A stretch of DNA of 9,207 bases. Origin: Candidatus Cloacimonadota bacterium. Lineage in GTDB: Bacteria; Cloacimonadota; Cloacimonadia; Cloacimonadales; TCS61. Both the position numbers and the translations under genes were made by a program. Below, in pieces: positions 1 to 6,494 of this stretch (the stretch's first letter is position 1; every line of letters starts with the position of its first letter). The stretch covers positions 1 to 9,207 of the forward strand of contig DAOVQH010000078.1 of NCBI GenBank assembly GCA_030628755.1. The letters run 5' to 3'. The notes under the pieces were generated by a model that was given only the letters and a program-made list of their open reading frames with translations, was not told the DNA's origin and searched no databases.

Positions 1-249
1 CAATTTGTCCAGAATTTGGTAATGATAGAGAAAATATCCTCCAATTATACCCAGAATCCAGGCTATGAGAGCAATTACACTTACTCTTAAAAAAGAGATC
101 AGAATATCTGTAAAGAGGAGTTTTAAGGGTAGATTAATTCTAATTACATCAGAGTATGTTATGCCAAGAGAAAATGCTAACAGAATAAAAAGGAAAATAA
201 TAAACAACCCGCCTAAAGAATCGTACTTATTTAACTTCAAAGTAAACAT
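1..249 (-). CDS. ABC transporter permease, NitT/TauT type (3' end outside window)
   Basis: Only the first 83 codons are present; the gene runs off the left edge. It begins MFTLKLNKYDSLGG, followed by a hydrophobic helix at about residues 14-31 (LFIIFLFILLAFSLGI) and a second at about 56-74. The stretch DILISFLRVSVIALIAWILGIIGG resembles the start of the permease domain in the NitT/TauT (SsuC/NrtB-like) family, where a SLxRV motif precedes a glycine-rich helix. The ATG lies 23 bp inside the end of the substrate-binding protein gene, so the two are probably translationally coupled and encode one importer. By inference it forms the inner-membrane channel. The substrate is unknown and no ATPase gene is visible. 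The overlap and topology support the call; the truncation limits confidence. Confidence 0.7.
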   Translation of the reverse strand, partial: MFTLKLNKYDSLGGLFIIFLFILLAFSLGITYSDVIRINLPLKLLFTDILISFLRVSVIALIAWILGIIGGYFLYHYQILDKL

Positions 250-1126
250 CATCTGGATTTACCTCATTTTCTATATATCCCTTTTCGATCATTTTTTTAA
301 TGACTTTTTGTTCAAATTTTTTCTGAACATCAGTGAATTCCATCACAAATTTAGTATGATATAAAGACTTTTTTGCATCTCTTAAAGACAGATTGAAAAA
401 GGTTCTTGCTGCCTCATAAGCAACCTGGGGAGAGTTGTTCATTTCATCTGTACTTTTTTCCAGACCTTTAAGAAATTTTTTTATTTTTGGAAGTTTTTTT
501 TGAATGGCAGTTTCTGTAGCTGCTATATCACAGCAGGTATGAAAGGGGTAGTCTTCACTATACCAGTGAATTATATGGAATTCCTCATCAAATTTGAAGA
601 TGGGAGGAACATAAAAACTCAGTGCATCAATTCTCCCGGAACGAAGTGCAGATGCCATATCCATTGGAGTTCTGAAATAAATCATTTCAAAATCAATGTT
701 ATGATCCTCTGCAAGAATTTCAGCAAAAATATCCAATGTAGAAGCTCGTAATACCCCCATTTTTTTGCCTTGTAGGTCTTCTAAAGTTTGTATTTCCTTT
801 TTTGCGATTATACCATCACTTTCGCGCTCAAAGAAAGATATAATTTTAACTTTCTTCCCTTTTGAAACACCTGTCCAAATGTAGGTAAAGGGCATAATTG
901 CCACATCAATTTTACCTGATATCAAGGCTTCGTTTGTCTCCCAACCTGATGAAAAATTTTTGATAATATAATCTGATCTGTTCAAAGTTCCTATTTCTAA
1001 ACCAAAATCAAAAGGTAAATGATTTAAAGAGGGTTTAATAAGCCCTACAATTAATTTGTCTTCACTTTTTGAACTGCATCCAGATAAAATTATCACTATA
1101 ATAAAAATAAAAAAAATCTTTTTCAA
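227..1126 (-). CDS. ABC transporter substrate-binding lipoprotein (NMT1/SsuA-like)
   Basis: This 299-aa protein has a lipoprotein signal: MKK, a hydrophobic stretch, then the lipobox LSGC with the modified cysteine at position 17. The mature part has the layout of periplasmic binding proteins of the NitT/TauT/NMT1 superfamily: a first lobe (about 25-105) with GKIDVAIMPF at 71-80, the hinge-like phrase IQTLEDLQGKKMGVLRAST at 112-130 (compare the family's dLkGKkigv), and SGRIDALSFYVPP at 163-175. It would capture a small solute outside the membrane and deliver it to the permease encoded by the overlapping downstream gene. The substrate cannot be read from the sequence; NMT1-like proteins bind pyrimidine precursors, sulfonates, nitrate and others. 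The start is a TTG codon with a good ribosome binding site 6 nt upstream, and it places the lipobox correctly. The CC pair at 198-199 is unusual but unexplained. Confidence 0.88.
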   Translation of the reverse strand: MKKIFFIFIIVIILSGCSSKSEDKLIVGLIKPSLNHLPFDFGLEIGTLNRSDYIIKNFSSGWETNEALISGKIDVAIMPFTYIWTGVSKGKKVKIISFFERESDGIIAKKEIQTLEDLQGKKMGVLRASTLDIFAEILAEDHNIDFEMIYFRTPMDMASALRSGRIDALSFYVPPIFKFDEEFHIIHWYSEDYPFHTCCDIAATETAIQKKLPKIKKFLKGLEKSTDEMNNSPQVAYEAARTFFNLSLRDAKKSLYHTKFVMEFTDVQKKFEQKVIKKMIEKGYIENEVNPDDVYFEVK

Positions 1127-1132
1127 AATACA

Positions 1133-1138
1133 CTCCTT
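1133..1138 (-). promoter_or_regulatory. Ribosome binding site for the TTG start of the binding protein
   Basis: The minus strand reads AAGGAG, then a 6-nt spacer, then TTG AAA AAG. No ATG sits nearby in the same frame, and the signal peptide begins right at the TTG, so this site decides the start. Confidence 0.75.
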
Positions 1139-1151
1139 AAATTTTCTAAAT

Positions 1152-1188
1152 AAAAGCCACCCCGCTTAGGACAGTCAGGGTGGCTTTT
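1152..1188 (-). terminator. Intrinsic terminator after rocD, possibly an attenuator
   Basis: A perfect 11-bp inverted repeat AAAAGCCACCC (1152-1162) and GGGTGGCTTTT (1178-1188) encloses a 15-nt loop. Read on the minus strand it ends in TTTTATTT, fitting a rho-independent terminator for the aminotransferase gene, which stops 33 bp upstream. The stem carries A and T runs on both sides, so it could also act in the other direction. It ends only 13 nt before the ribosome binding site of the binding-protein gene, so that gene has little room for a promoter after the hairpin. An upstream GGCTTT/AAAGCC pair (1182-1195) overlaps one arm and could form instead. Confidence 0.75.
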
Positions 1189-1220
1189 TAAAGCCTAGAT
1201 CTTAACTGTAATTTCTGTGT

Positions 1221-2465
1221 TTAATTTAATTCTACGAAAGTTTTTTTAATAATATTGATACATTCCATAAGCTGTTCTTCTGTTATTACTAAAGGAGGAG
1301 CAAACCTGATAATATGGTCGTGAGTAGGCTTGGCAAGAAGTCCGTTTTCCTTGAGCTTCAGGCATACATCCCAGGCTTTAATTCTATCTGTTGGTTTAAT
1401 GACAACAGCATTTAAGAGACCCTTTCCACGGATTATTTCTATGAAAGGAGAATCAAGCTTATTTAATTCATCACGGAAGATTTTTCCTAGTTTGTCTGCT
1501 TTTTCTACCAGGTTTTCCTCTTTTACGACTTCGAGTGCTGCTTTAGCTACAGCACATGCAAGCGGGAATCCTCCAAAAGTTGAGCCATGTTCACCTGGCT
1601 TGATAACCATCATTATCTCTCTTGAAGATAAGACCACTGAAATTGGTAACACCCCACCTGAAATGGCTTTACCTAAAATCAATATATCAGGTTTGATGTT
1701 AGAATATTCGCAGCAGAGCATTCGCCCAGTTCTTCCTATACCGGTTTGTACTTCATCAGCAACAAACAGGACATTGTATTTTTTACAGCTTTTATAACAT
1801 TTTCTTATGTAATCATCATCGGGTACATTAACACCGGCTTCACCCTGGATTGGCTCAACCAAAAATGCGCATACTCTCTTTTGATGTTTTTTCAATACCC
1901 TTTCTAATGCATCAGTATCATTATAAGGTATCTTGATAATGCCTGGTAGGAATGGTCCAAAATTTGTAAAAGCAGTTGGATCTGTAGAAGCTGAAATTAC
2001 AGCTATAGTTCTGCCATGAAAGTTACCCTGGGTTACAATAATAATCGCTTTATTTTCTTCGATTCCTTTGACTTCATAACCCCATTTTCGGGATAGTTTC
2101 ATAGCAGTTTCCACAGCTTCAGCACCTGTATTCATAGGAAGAACCATCTCATATCCGAAATATTCTGTTATATATTTTTCATATTCGCCCAGTTTGTTAT
2201 TGAAGAAAGCTCTTGAGGTTAAAGTTAATATTTTTGCCTGCTCATTAAGAGCCTTGATAATCTTTGGATGACAGTGACCTTGATTTACAGCAGAATAAGC
2301 AGAAAGAAAATCATAGTATTCATTTCCTTCAGGGTCCCAGACTTTTACTCCCATACCTTTAGCAATCACAACTGGAAGAGGATGGTAATTATGAGCTCCA
2401 AATGTTTCTTCAAGCCTTATTGCTTCTTTACTATTGATGTTTCCATAAACCATTTTTTCAGACAT
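1221..2465 (-). CDS. rocD: Ornithine--oxo-acid aminotransferase
   Basis: This 414-aa protein is a fold-type I, class III PLP aminotransferase. It should transfer the delta-amino group of ornithine to 2-oxoglutarate, giving glutamate-5-semialdehyde and linking the arginine/ornithine and proline/glutamate pools in the cytosol. Visible signatures are GAHNYHPLP (23-31), DFLSAYSAVNQGHCHP (52-67), NTGAEAVETA (112-121), VEPIQGEAGV (203-212), VADEVQTGIGRTG (235-247) and LGKAISGG (264-271). K266 is the PLP lysine and D237 the pyridine-nitrogen aspartate. Positions matching human OAT Tyr55, Tyr85, Arg180, Glu235 and Arg413 are Y27, Y57, R152, E209 and R387. The tyrosine at 57 favours ornithine over acetylornithine or GABA aminotransferases. 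Length is typical of the family. The ATG start has AGGAG 5 nt upstream. A terminator hairpin follows, then the transporter genes. Confidence 0.95.
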   Translation of the reverse strand: MSEKMVYGNINSKEAIRLEETFGAHNYHPLPVVIAKGMGVKVWDPEGNEYYDFLSAYSAVNQGHCHPKIIKALNEQAKILTLTSRAFFNNKLGEYEKYITEYFGYEMVLPMNTGAEAVETAMKLSRKWGYEVKGIEENKAIIIVTQGNFHGRTIAVISASTDPTAFTNFGPFLPGIIKIPYNDTDALERVLKKHQKRVCAFLVEPIQGEAGVNVPDDDYIRKCYKSCKKYNVLFVADEVQTGIGRTGRMLCCEYSNIKPDILILGKAISGGVLPISVVLSSREIMMVIKPGEHGSTFGGFPLACAVAKAALEVVKEENLVEKADKLGKIFRDELNKLDSPFIEIIRGKGLLNAVVIKPTDRIKAWDVCLKLKENGLLAKPTHDHIIRFAPPLVITEEQLMECINIIKKTFVELN

Positions 2466-2766
2466 ATTGTCTCCTGCTTTGTATTATTATTTTAACCTTA
2501 TTTTGTTTTTCATTATTTAGTGTCAAATGTTTTATACAATTTAAGGAAAGGATATCAATTTAACTATTCAAACGACTGTCTTTTCACTTTTCTTCCGGCA
2601 GCTGACGAACTACGGAGAACGGGCATTAAAACACACTTTCGCAACTATTGAACGAAGTGAGACATTCCGTCTTTTCAGAAGATTCACCGGACATGTGCGG
2701 AAGGATGGCAATGTAACAATGTCTGAACAATTGCACCGTTTAGAAAATTTGCTAATGTTCCAAAGA
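2466..2766. other. Intergenic region upstream of rocD with repeat fragments
   Basis: No gene is supported in these 301 bp. Near rocD the minus strand has AGGAG (2471-2475) and a perfect TTGACA (2521-2526 on the plus strand as TGTCAA), but no good -10 at the right distance, so a promoter is only possible. The middle (about 2590-2705) is richer in G and C than its surroundings. It contains TCCGGCAGCTG (2594-2604), which matches 11 of the 16 bases of the palindrome found at 2919 and 6221, so it is probably a decayed repeat copy. I see no clear terminator after the 772-aa gene. Confidence 0.5.
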
Positions 2767-5085
2767 TTATTTCAACAACAAACACTTCCTGCTTGCAAAA
2801 GCTTTACCATCCACTTTCAATTGATACATATAAACGCCAGAAGAAACAAGCTGGTTATTCTCATCTGTGCCATTCCAGGTTATGGAGTAGTCCCGATACA
2901 TCGGGGCTACTGTGGAGATCCGGCAGCTGCCGGACACATCCAAAGTTTTCACTTTCTGTCCCTTGATATTGTAAATAATTATTTCGGTGTCTTCGGTGTT
3001 CTCGGCCTGCCCGGCGTAGCCTTGGCGAAGACTGGTGTTTAATGAGAAATATATGTTTGTAGTTGGATTGAAGGGGTTGGGGTAGTTGGATAAAGAAAAA
3101 TTTGGATTTTTAATCATCAATTCTTCTGTTTCTACAAAGTTAAGTTCATTTCTATAAATTGATTTACCAATTGGACAGACAAGAATCTCATTAGTCTCTG
3201 CTATTATTTTTGAATTAGTAAAATGGTTTGTCGGATCAAATTCATCAAAATAAATTTCATCCCAGGTTTCTCCGGAATCTTCAGAATAAATAAAATGTGG
3301 TGCTTCTAATTGATAATGTTCTCTATTAAAAACAGAACAAAATATTTGACCAGATTCATTAGGATTAATTTCCATATCAACAACCCAATAATCTTCTTGG
3401 AAAGATTGTGAACAAACTTGCCAGTTTATCGCATCAAGTGATCTATATATTACGGTTTTTCCAGGAATCTCATATATATTTGCGGTGTTTGTATAAAAGA
3501 TTCCATTAATTGGATCAAATTCCAATTGATAAAATATTGTATTATCTAACAAAAATACAGGAGTCCATGTTAGCCCCCAATCATCACTTTGGAATATGCC
3601 TTGTCCATAGAATGCAGCATATAGTATGTTATCATTCATAATCAAAGACAGGATTGCAATATAACCTTCACCTTGGTTTATATCAGCTTCCATTATTTTG
3701 TTCCAGGTTTGTCCTTTATCTGTCGATCTATAGATAAATGTTATTTCGTATGGATAGGTATAAGGAACAAAACCACTGATAAGCAAAGTGTCTACATCAA
3801 TAAAATGAACATTATAAATAAAAATTCTATCTTGCTCTTCAATACCATCATTAGATTCAATCCAAGTTTGTGCATAATCATCCGAAATATATATTCCCTT
3901 TCTTGCACGAGATGCGATAAAATAATTTACCTCAATCGGAGATTGTCTCACATCCAAAACATTATATATTGAATCCATACGAGACCAGGTATAACCATAA
4001 TCATCAGATAAATACATAAAACTAACGTTTTGATATATATAGTTTTGATAGTTTGGATTTGTTTTCAAAGTAAATACAGTTTTTTCATATATATTGGTTG
4101 GAATAAGATTGTTCACTATTTCGGTGGTCATATTAAATTCGAATATACCTTCATAAAGGCTTGCTAAATAAATGTTATTGTCATATAATTTAATTGATAG
4201 CCCTGTAACATCAGTGGCAATTCCGTTACCAATTTGAATCCAAGTTTCATTTTCCATATCTAATCTTAAGACACCTGCATCCTGCTCCATTAAGGTCCGT
4301 ACGGCAGAAAGATATATTTCATTATTATATAGCTTCAACTCTTTGGGAAGACCATAACTAAAACCATAATTTATATTTTCCCAAGTTACTCCACTATCGT
4401 AAGTAATAAACATATTATTTTCACATAAAAAATCATTCCAGTATGCACCACCTGATACATAAGTACTATCGTTGATAATAACCAAGCTATGCGGAAAAAA
4501 GTCGTAATTAAAAAATGATAATGGTATTTCTTCCCAGGTTACACCTGCATCAAAGCTTTTATATAAATATGAAGAAGAAATTACCATCATTAAATTGTAA
4601 TCGGGAGAAAAATCATAAACATTACCTCCAATATTAGGTAATTGTTGATTCCAAGATGTACCATTATTATTTGAACGAAACCAGATGTTAAGACCAACCT
4701 GGGCAAAAATTATTTCAGGTTGTGGCTTATATATTATTAAATTTCGTGCCGAAATATCGTATTGAATACCACTTTCACAATATTCCCAATTGATTCCGCC
4801 ATCGAGTGATCGTAGAATGTGGTTACCAATGCCTAAAAAGATCACATTATTATGAGCATCAAGTGATTTTATTTTATTACCATATTCGGGAGGTTCCAAT
4901 TCAATCCAATCATTATTTTCAAGATCTACTTTATAAAGTTTATTATGATATGTTGTTGCATAAGCAAAACCCGTAACTTCATCTATTTTCATCATACAAA
5001 GATCAACCCCTGTAGGTCCGGTTTGTTCAAAAGAAAATACATCAATTGATAACACGATTATTATTAGAATAATATATTTTGTCAT
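2767..5085 (-). CDS. Secreted Asp-box (BNR-like) repeat protein with C-terminal sorting domain
   Basis: This 772-aa protein starts with a signal peptide (MTKYIILIIIVLSIDVFSFEQ, cleavage probably near residue 18-20). It then has about ten Asp-box-like motifs of the S-x-D-x-G-x-T-W type, near residues 93-100, 137-145, 177-184, 229-235, 360-367, 401-408, 453-461, 500-507, 549-555 and 601-608. Such repeats form beta-propellers in sialidases, sortilin-like proteins and photosystem assembly factors. No sialidase catalytic motif is evident, so a binding or structural surface role is the safer inference. The tail (about 667-772) begins NYPNPFNPTTNI and continues YNIKGQKVKTL and WNGTDENNQLVSSGVYMYQLK, as in the type IX secretion/FlgD-like sorting domains of this group. 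Three repeat-derived segments interrupt that tail in frame. The ATG has GGAG 6 nt upstream. The gene follows a small secreted-protein gene across a hairpin. Confidence 0.88.
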   Translation of the reverse strand: MTKYIILIIIVLSIDVFSFEQTGPTGVDLCMMKIDEVTGFAYATTYHNKLYKVDLENNDWIELEPPEYGNKIKSLDAHNNVIFLGIGNHILRSLDGGINWEYCESGIQYDISARNLIIYKPQPEIIFAQVGLNIWFRSNNNGTSWNQQLPNIGGNVYDFSPDYNLMMVISSSYLYKSFDAGVTWEEIPLSFFNYDFFPHSLVIINDSTYVSGGAYWNDFLCENNMFITYDSGVTWENINYGFSYGLPKELKLYNNEIYLSAVRTLMEQDAGVLRLDMENETWIQIGNGIATDVTGLSIKLYDNNIYLASLYEGIFEFNMTTEIVNNLIPTNIYEKTVFTLKTNPNYQNYIYQNVSFMYLSDDYGYTWSRMDSIYNVLDVRQSPIEVNYFIASRARKGIYISDDYAQTWIESNDGIEEQDRIFIYNVHFIDVDTLLISGFVPYTYPYEITFIYRSTDKGQTWNKIMEADINQGEGYIAILSLIMNDNILYAAFYGQGIFQSDDWGLTWTPVFLLDNTIFYQLEFDPINGIFYTNTANIYEIPGKTVIYRSLDAINWQVCSQSFQEDYWVVDMEINPNESGQIFCSVFNREHYQLEAPHFIYSEDSGETWDEIYFDEFDPTNHFTNSKIIAETNEILVCPIGKSIYRNELNFVETEELMIKNPNFSLSNYPNPFNPTTNIYFSLNTSLRQGYAGQAENTEDTEIIIYNIKGQKVKTLDVSGSCRISTVAPMYRDYSITWNGTDENNQLVSSGVYMYQLKVDGKAFASRKCLLLK
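2886..2911. repeat. Inverted repeat hairpin inside the sorting domain
   Basis: AGTAGTCCCGAT (2886-2897) and ATCGGGGCTACT (2900-2911) form a 12-bp stem with one G-T pair and a 2-nt gap. It encodes about residues 724-733 (PMYRDY region) of the 772-aa protein and is more GC-rich than the surrounding coding sequence. It looks like a REP-type element read in frame. Confidence 0.75.
2919..2934. repeat. 16-bp perfect palindrome inside the sorting domain
   Basis: TCCGGCAGCTGCCGGA is a perfect palindrome encoding SGSCRI (about 718-723) of the 772-aa protein. The same 16 bases occur at 6221-6236 in intergenic DNA, and 11 of them at 2594-2604, so it is a dispersed repeat and not a native part of the gene. 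It adds a cysteine to the domain. Confidence 0.85.
2995..3039. repeat. 39-bp in-frame insertion flanked by a 6-bp direct repeat
   Basis: GGTGTT occurs at 2995-3000 and again at 3034-3039, bracketing 33 bp of GC-rich sequence. In the protein this adds 13 residues (NTSLRQGYAGQAE) between SL and NTEDTEIIIYN. Removing one copy of the direct repeat plus the 33 bp leaves the smooth tail sequence SLNTEDTEIIIYN in frame. The arrangement fits a small element with a target-site duplication, although GGTGT-like repeats also occur naturally in this stretch. Confidence 0.65.
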
Positions 5086-5109
5086 TTTTATCTCCTATTT
5101 TGGAAAAGT

Positions 5110-5132
5110 GGGAGGAATTATTAATTCCTCCC
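5110..5132 (-). terminator. Hairpin between the two secreted-protein genes
   Basis: GGGAGGAATTA (5110-5120) and TAATTCCTCCC (5122-5132) form a perfect inverted repeat around one base. On the minus strand it is followed by ACTTTTCC, a short T-run, as in a weak intrinsic terminator. It lies 11 bp after the stop of the 149-aa gene and 14 bp before the ribosome binding site of the 772-aa gene. With so little space for a separate promoter, partial read-through or protection of the upstream mRNA end is likely. Confidence 0.65.
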
Positions 5133-5143
5133 ATATTTTCATA

Positions 5144-5593
5144 TTATTGATCTGGGATCCAAGCTGAGACGTAATCACAAATAAGACTACCGGCATTTTG
5201 ATTCATTATAACACCATAATGCGCATATGCTCCGCATCTTACATTATACCATCCCGATTCTGATAACTCAAAAGATCCAGACACATCATCAAAATGAACG
5301 TTCGTTACTGCTTGAAAAGCCTCACCATAACCGGAATAGTCATATTCACCCTGTACTATTCCTCTATATATCCACAAATTTCCCGGAACAAATGGGTTAC
5401 AAGTTATCCAAGCTTCCAAATAAAAATGGTATGTACCCGAATAAAGGTAAACTTGCTGATATCCATCTTCCCACGTGGCAGTGTGCACAACTCCTGTATG
5501 TGGTAAAGGAAATGAATCATTTCCTGCATATAAGCTACTTAAAGCTACTAATAGTAATATTCCAATTACTATCATATTCTTTCTTAAAAACAT
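5144..5593 (-). CDS. Small secreted protein of unknown function
   Basis: I do not recognise this 149-aa protein. It has a clear signal peptide: MFLRKNMIVIGILLLVALSSLYA, with likely cleavage after A23. The mature 126 residues are rich in tyrosine, tryptophan and glycine (for example YQQVYLYSGTYHFYLEAW and SGYGEAFQAVTNVHFDD), which suggests a compact beta-sandwich. Three cysteines (65, 120, 139) could form one disulfide. No sorting tail is present, so it probably leaves the inner membrane by Sec only. I chose the ATG at 5593 because AAGGAG lies 6 nt upstream and the signal peptide starts there; an in-frame ATG 45 bp further upstream would add a charged, unlikely N-terminus. The neighbouring 772-aa secreted protein is probably co-transcribed, so the two may act together at the cell surface. 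Confidence 0.8.
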   Translation of the reverse strand: MFLRKNMIVIGILLLVALSSLYAGNDSFPLPHTGVVHTATWEDGYQQVYLYSGTYHFYLEAWITCNPFVPGNLWIYRGIVQGEYDYSGYGEAFQAVTNVHFDDVSGSFELSESGWYNVRCGAYAHYGVIMNQNAGSLICDYVSAWIPDQ

Positions 5594-5779
5594 TTTTGTC
5601 TCCTTAGTTTTTTCTCCCCTTACATTTTTCCTTCTCACCCGGGAGAAAAACAGGTTCTCTCAGATAGGCAAGAAATCCTTCCCCTCATTTTCACTCTCAA
5701 CCATCTATTTTTTTAATGGTTGTAAAATACCTCTCTATTCGGGAAAATACCAATAGGGAGGAATATGGTTTTATGAACT

Positions 5780-5800
5780 TATTCTTTCCAATAAAGAATA
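5780..5800. repeat. Short inverted repeat in the divergent region
   Basis: TATTCTTT (5780-5787) and AAAGAATA (5793-5800) form an 8-bp AT-rich stem with loop CCAAT. It lies in the presumed leader of the 149-aa gene. Its function is not apparent. Confidence 0.5.
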
Positions 5801-5919
5801 CATTTTTATTTCTTTGAGAGAATAAAAAACCCTCCCGGAATAAATTATATGAAATTCTATCAGATTTACATCTTCTTGTATTGTAAAGAGTTAAGCATTT
5901 GATGGGGGGGATAAAAAAT

Positions 5920-5950
5920 AACAAATTACTAATGACAAATGAAAAATAGG
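5920..5950. repeat. Low-complexity AATGACAAATGA-type repeat
   Basis: The stretch contains ACAAAT twice (5921-5926 and 5935-5940) in the context AATGACAAATGAAAAAT. From memory, degenerate runs of this kind recur in intergenic DNA of several environmental phyla and give spurious FVI(S/R)xLLF translations on the other strand. I cannot confirm copy number here. Confidence 0.4.
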
Positions 5951-6160
5951 AAATTTTAGAGAGTGGTATAGGGTTTATTATTCTGAATAGAATTTTATCA
6001 ACTCTCTTTTTTTCCCGTGTCATTATTCTCCCCAAAATTGCATAGACAAAAGAAAATATGAAAATTAATCCGTCAAACATTTTCTGAAATTATTTAGCCA
6101 CGAAGAACACTAAGAATCACGAAGAAAAAATATTTATCAAAGAACAACTGGGTTTTTTCT

Positions 6161-6308
6161 AACCTTGAACTTGTGAAGTCTTTTAGACTTAACAAGTTTA
6201 TAATAGTCGTAAACTTCACATCCGGCAGCTGCCGGATTATTAAGTTAATCCAAACCATTGAAAATGTCTACTTAAGAGAGTACCTCTATGGGTAACTTTT
6301 TCAAGGTT
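6161..6308. repeat. Nested 148-bp segment with 9-bp inverted ends
   Basis: AACCTTGAA (6161-6169) and TTCAAGGTT (6300-6308) are perfect inverted repeats bounding this segment. Inside are a 13-bp stem with one mismatch (6168-6180 with 6186-6198, loop TTTTA), an AAGTTTA/TAAACTT pair (6194-6200 with 6210-6216) and the 16-bp palindrome at 6221-6236. It has no coding capacity. It resembles a small non-autonomous element sitting inside copy A. Confidence 0.6.
6221..6236. repeat. Second copy of the 16-bp palindrome
   Basis: TCCGGCAGCTGCCGGA is identical to the copy at 2919-2934 inside the 772-aa gene. Here it is intergenic and much more GC-rich than its flanks. Confidence 0.85.
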
Positions 6309-6386
6309 GATTGGACTTCTTTCCTTAAATTCCTAATCTATTCTATCCGTGCTTATCCGTGAGCTGAATAGTATTTGATGATTTGC

Positions 6387-6431
6387 TTGACACAATAAAA
6401 CATTGAATTTAAGTAAATCAAAATGTATAAA
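6387..6431 (+). promoter_or_regulatory. Likely promoter region for surE
   Basis: The best sigma-70-like pair is TTGAAT (6403-6408), a 17-nt spacer, and TATAAA (6426-6431) with TG just before it. A perfect TTGACA also lies at 6387-6392, but the hexamer 16 nt after it (TTAAGT) is weak. Either would give a leader of roughly 60-80 nt before the surE ATG. The region begins just after the end of repeat copy A. Promoter rules for this organism are unknown to me. Confidence 0.45.
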
Positions 6432-6484
6432 GATATATATGAAAAGATTAGTAAAATCTAACGTTCTTGGTGATTTAGATTGGC

Positions 6485-6490
6485 TGGAGA
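6485..6490 (+). promoter_or_regulatory. Ribosome binding site that fixes the surE start
   Basis: TGGAGA stands about 5 nt before the ATG at 6495. An in-frame TTG at 6480 would overlap this site and add five residues (MAGEK) before the conserved N-terminus, so the ATG is preferred. Confidence 0.75.
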
Positions 6491-6494
6491 AAAA

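Larger units (their letters stand above)
6094..6369 (+). repeat. Dispersed element copy A (AGCCACGAAG...ATCCGTGAGC), interrupted
   Basis: It begins TTAGCCACGAAGAACACTAAG (from 6094) and ends TATCCGTGCTTATCCGTGAGCTGAA (to about 6369). The same two ends occur in copies B (7240) and C (7341), which are only about 90-100 bp long. The ends are rough inverted repeats of each other. The extra length here comes from a 148-bp segment inside it. Confidence 0.75.
5594..6494. other. Divergent intergenic region of about 900 bp
   Basis: This region separates the leftward secreted-protein genes from the rightward surE cluster. I see no credible gene. The part nearest the 149-aa gene holds hairpins: CAACCAT/ATGGTTG (5698-5704 with 5716-5722), TATTCTTT/AAAGAATA (5780-5800) and a possible long-range GGGAGG/CCTCCC pair (5756-5761 with 5831-5836). 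It also has a run of seven G at 5904-5910. The part nearest surE is mostly a nested repeat element (6094-6369), then a likely promoter. No convincing promoter for the leftward genes was found. Confidence 0.6.

Noticed and set aside
65..364. A 99-codon plus-strand open frame at the left edge
   Set aside because: It is antisense to the permease and the binding-protein genes, which are supported by motifs, ribosome binding site and overlap.
1127..1220. TPP or other known riboswitch before the NMT1-like transporter
   Set aside because: The gap is only 94 bp, is mostly one terminator hairpin, and shows no TPP-box core sequences.
1330..1797. A 155-codon plus-strand open frame
   Set aside because: It lies fully antisense to rocD, which has all catalytic residues; the frame has no start signal or family likeness.
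2767..5085. Active sialidase
   Set aside because: Asp-box motifs alone do not indicate sialidase; I saw no arginine triad or FRIP-like motif, and the repeats continue through the whole protein.
5697..6080. A 127-codon minus-strand open frame in the divergent region
   Set aside because: No ribosome binding site, no recognised domain, and its middle is a low-complexity repeat translation (SFVISNLLFFI). It also spans several hairpins, so it is probably chance in AT-rich DNA.
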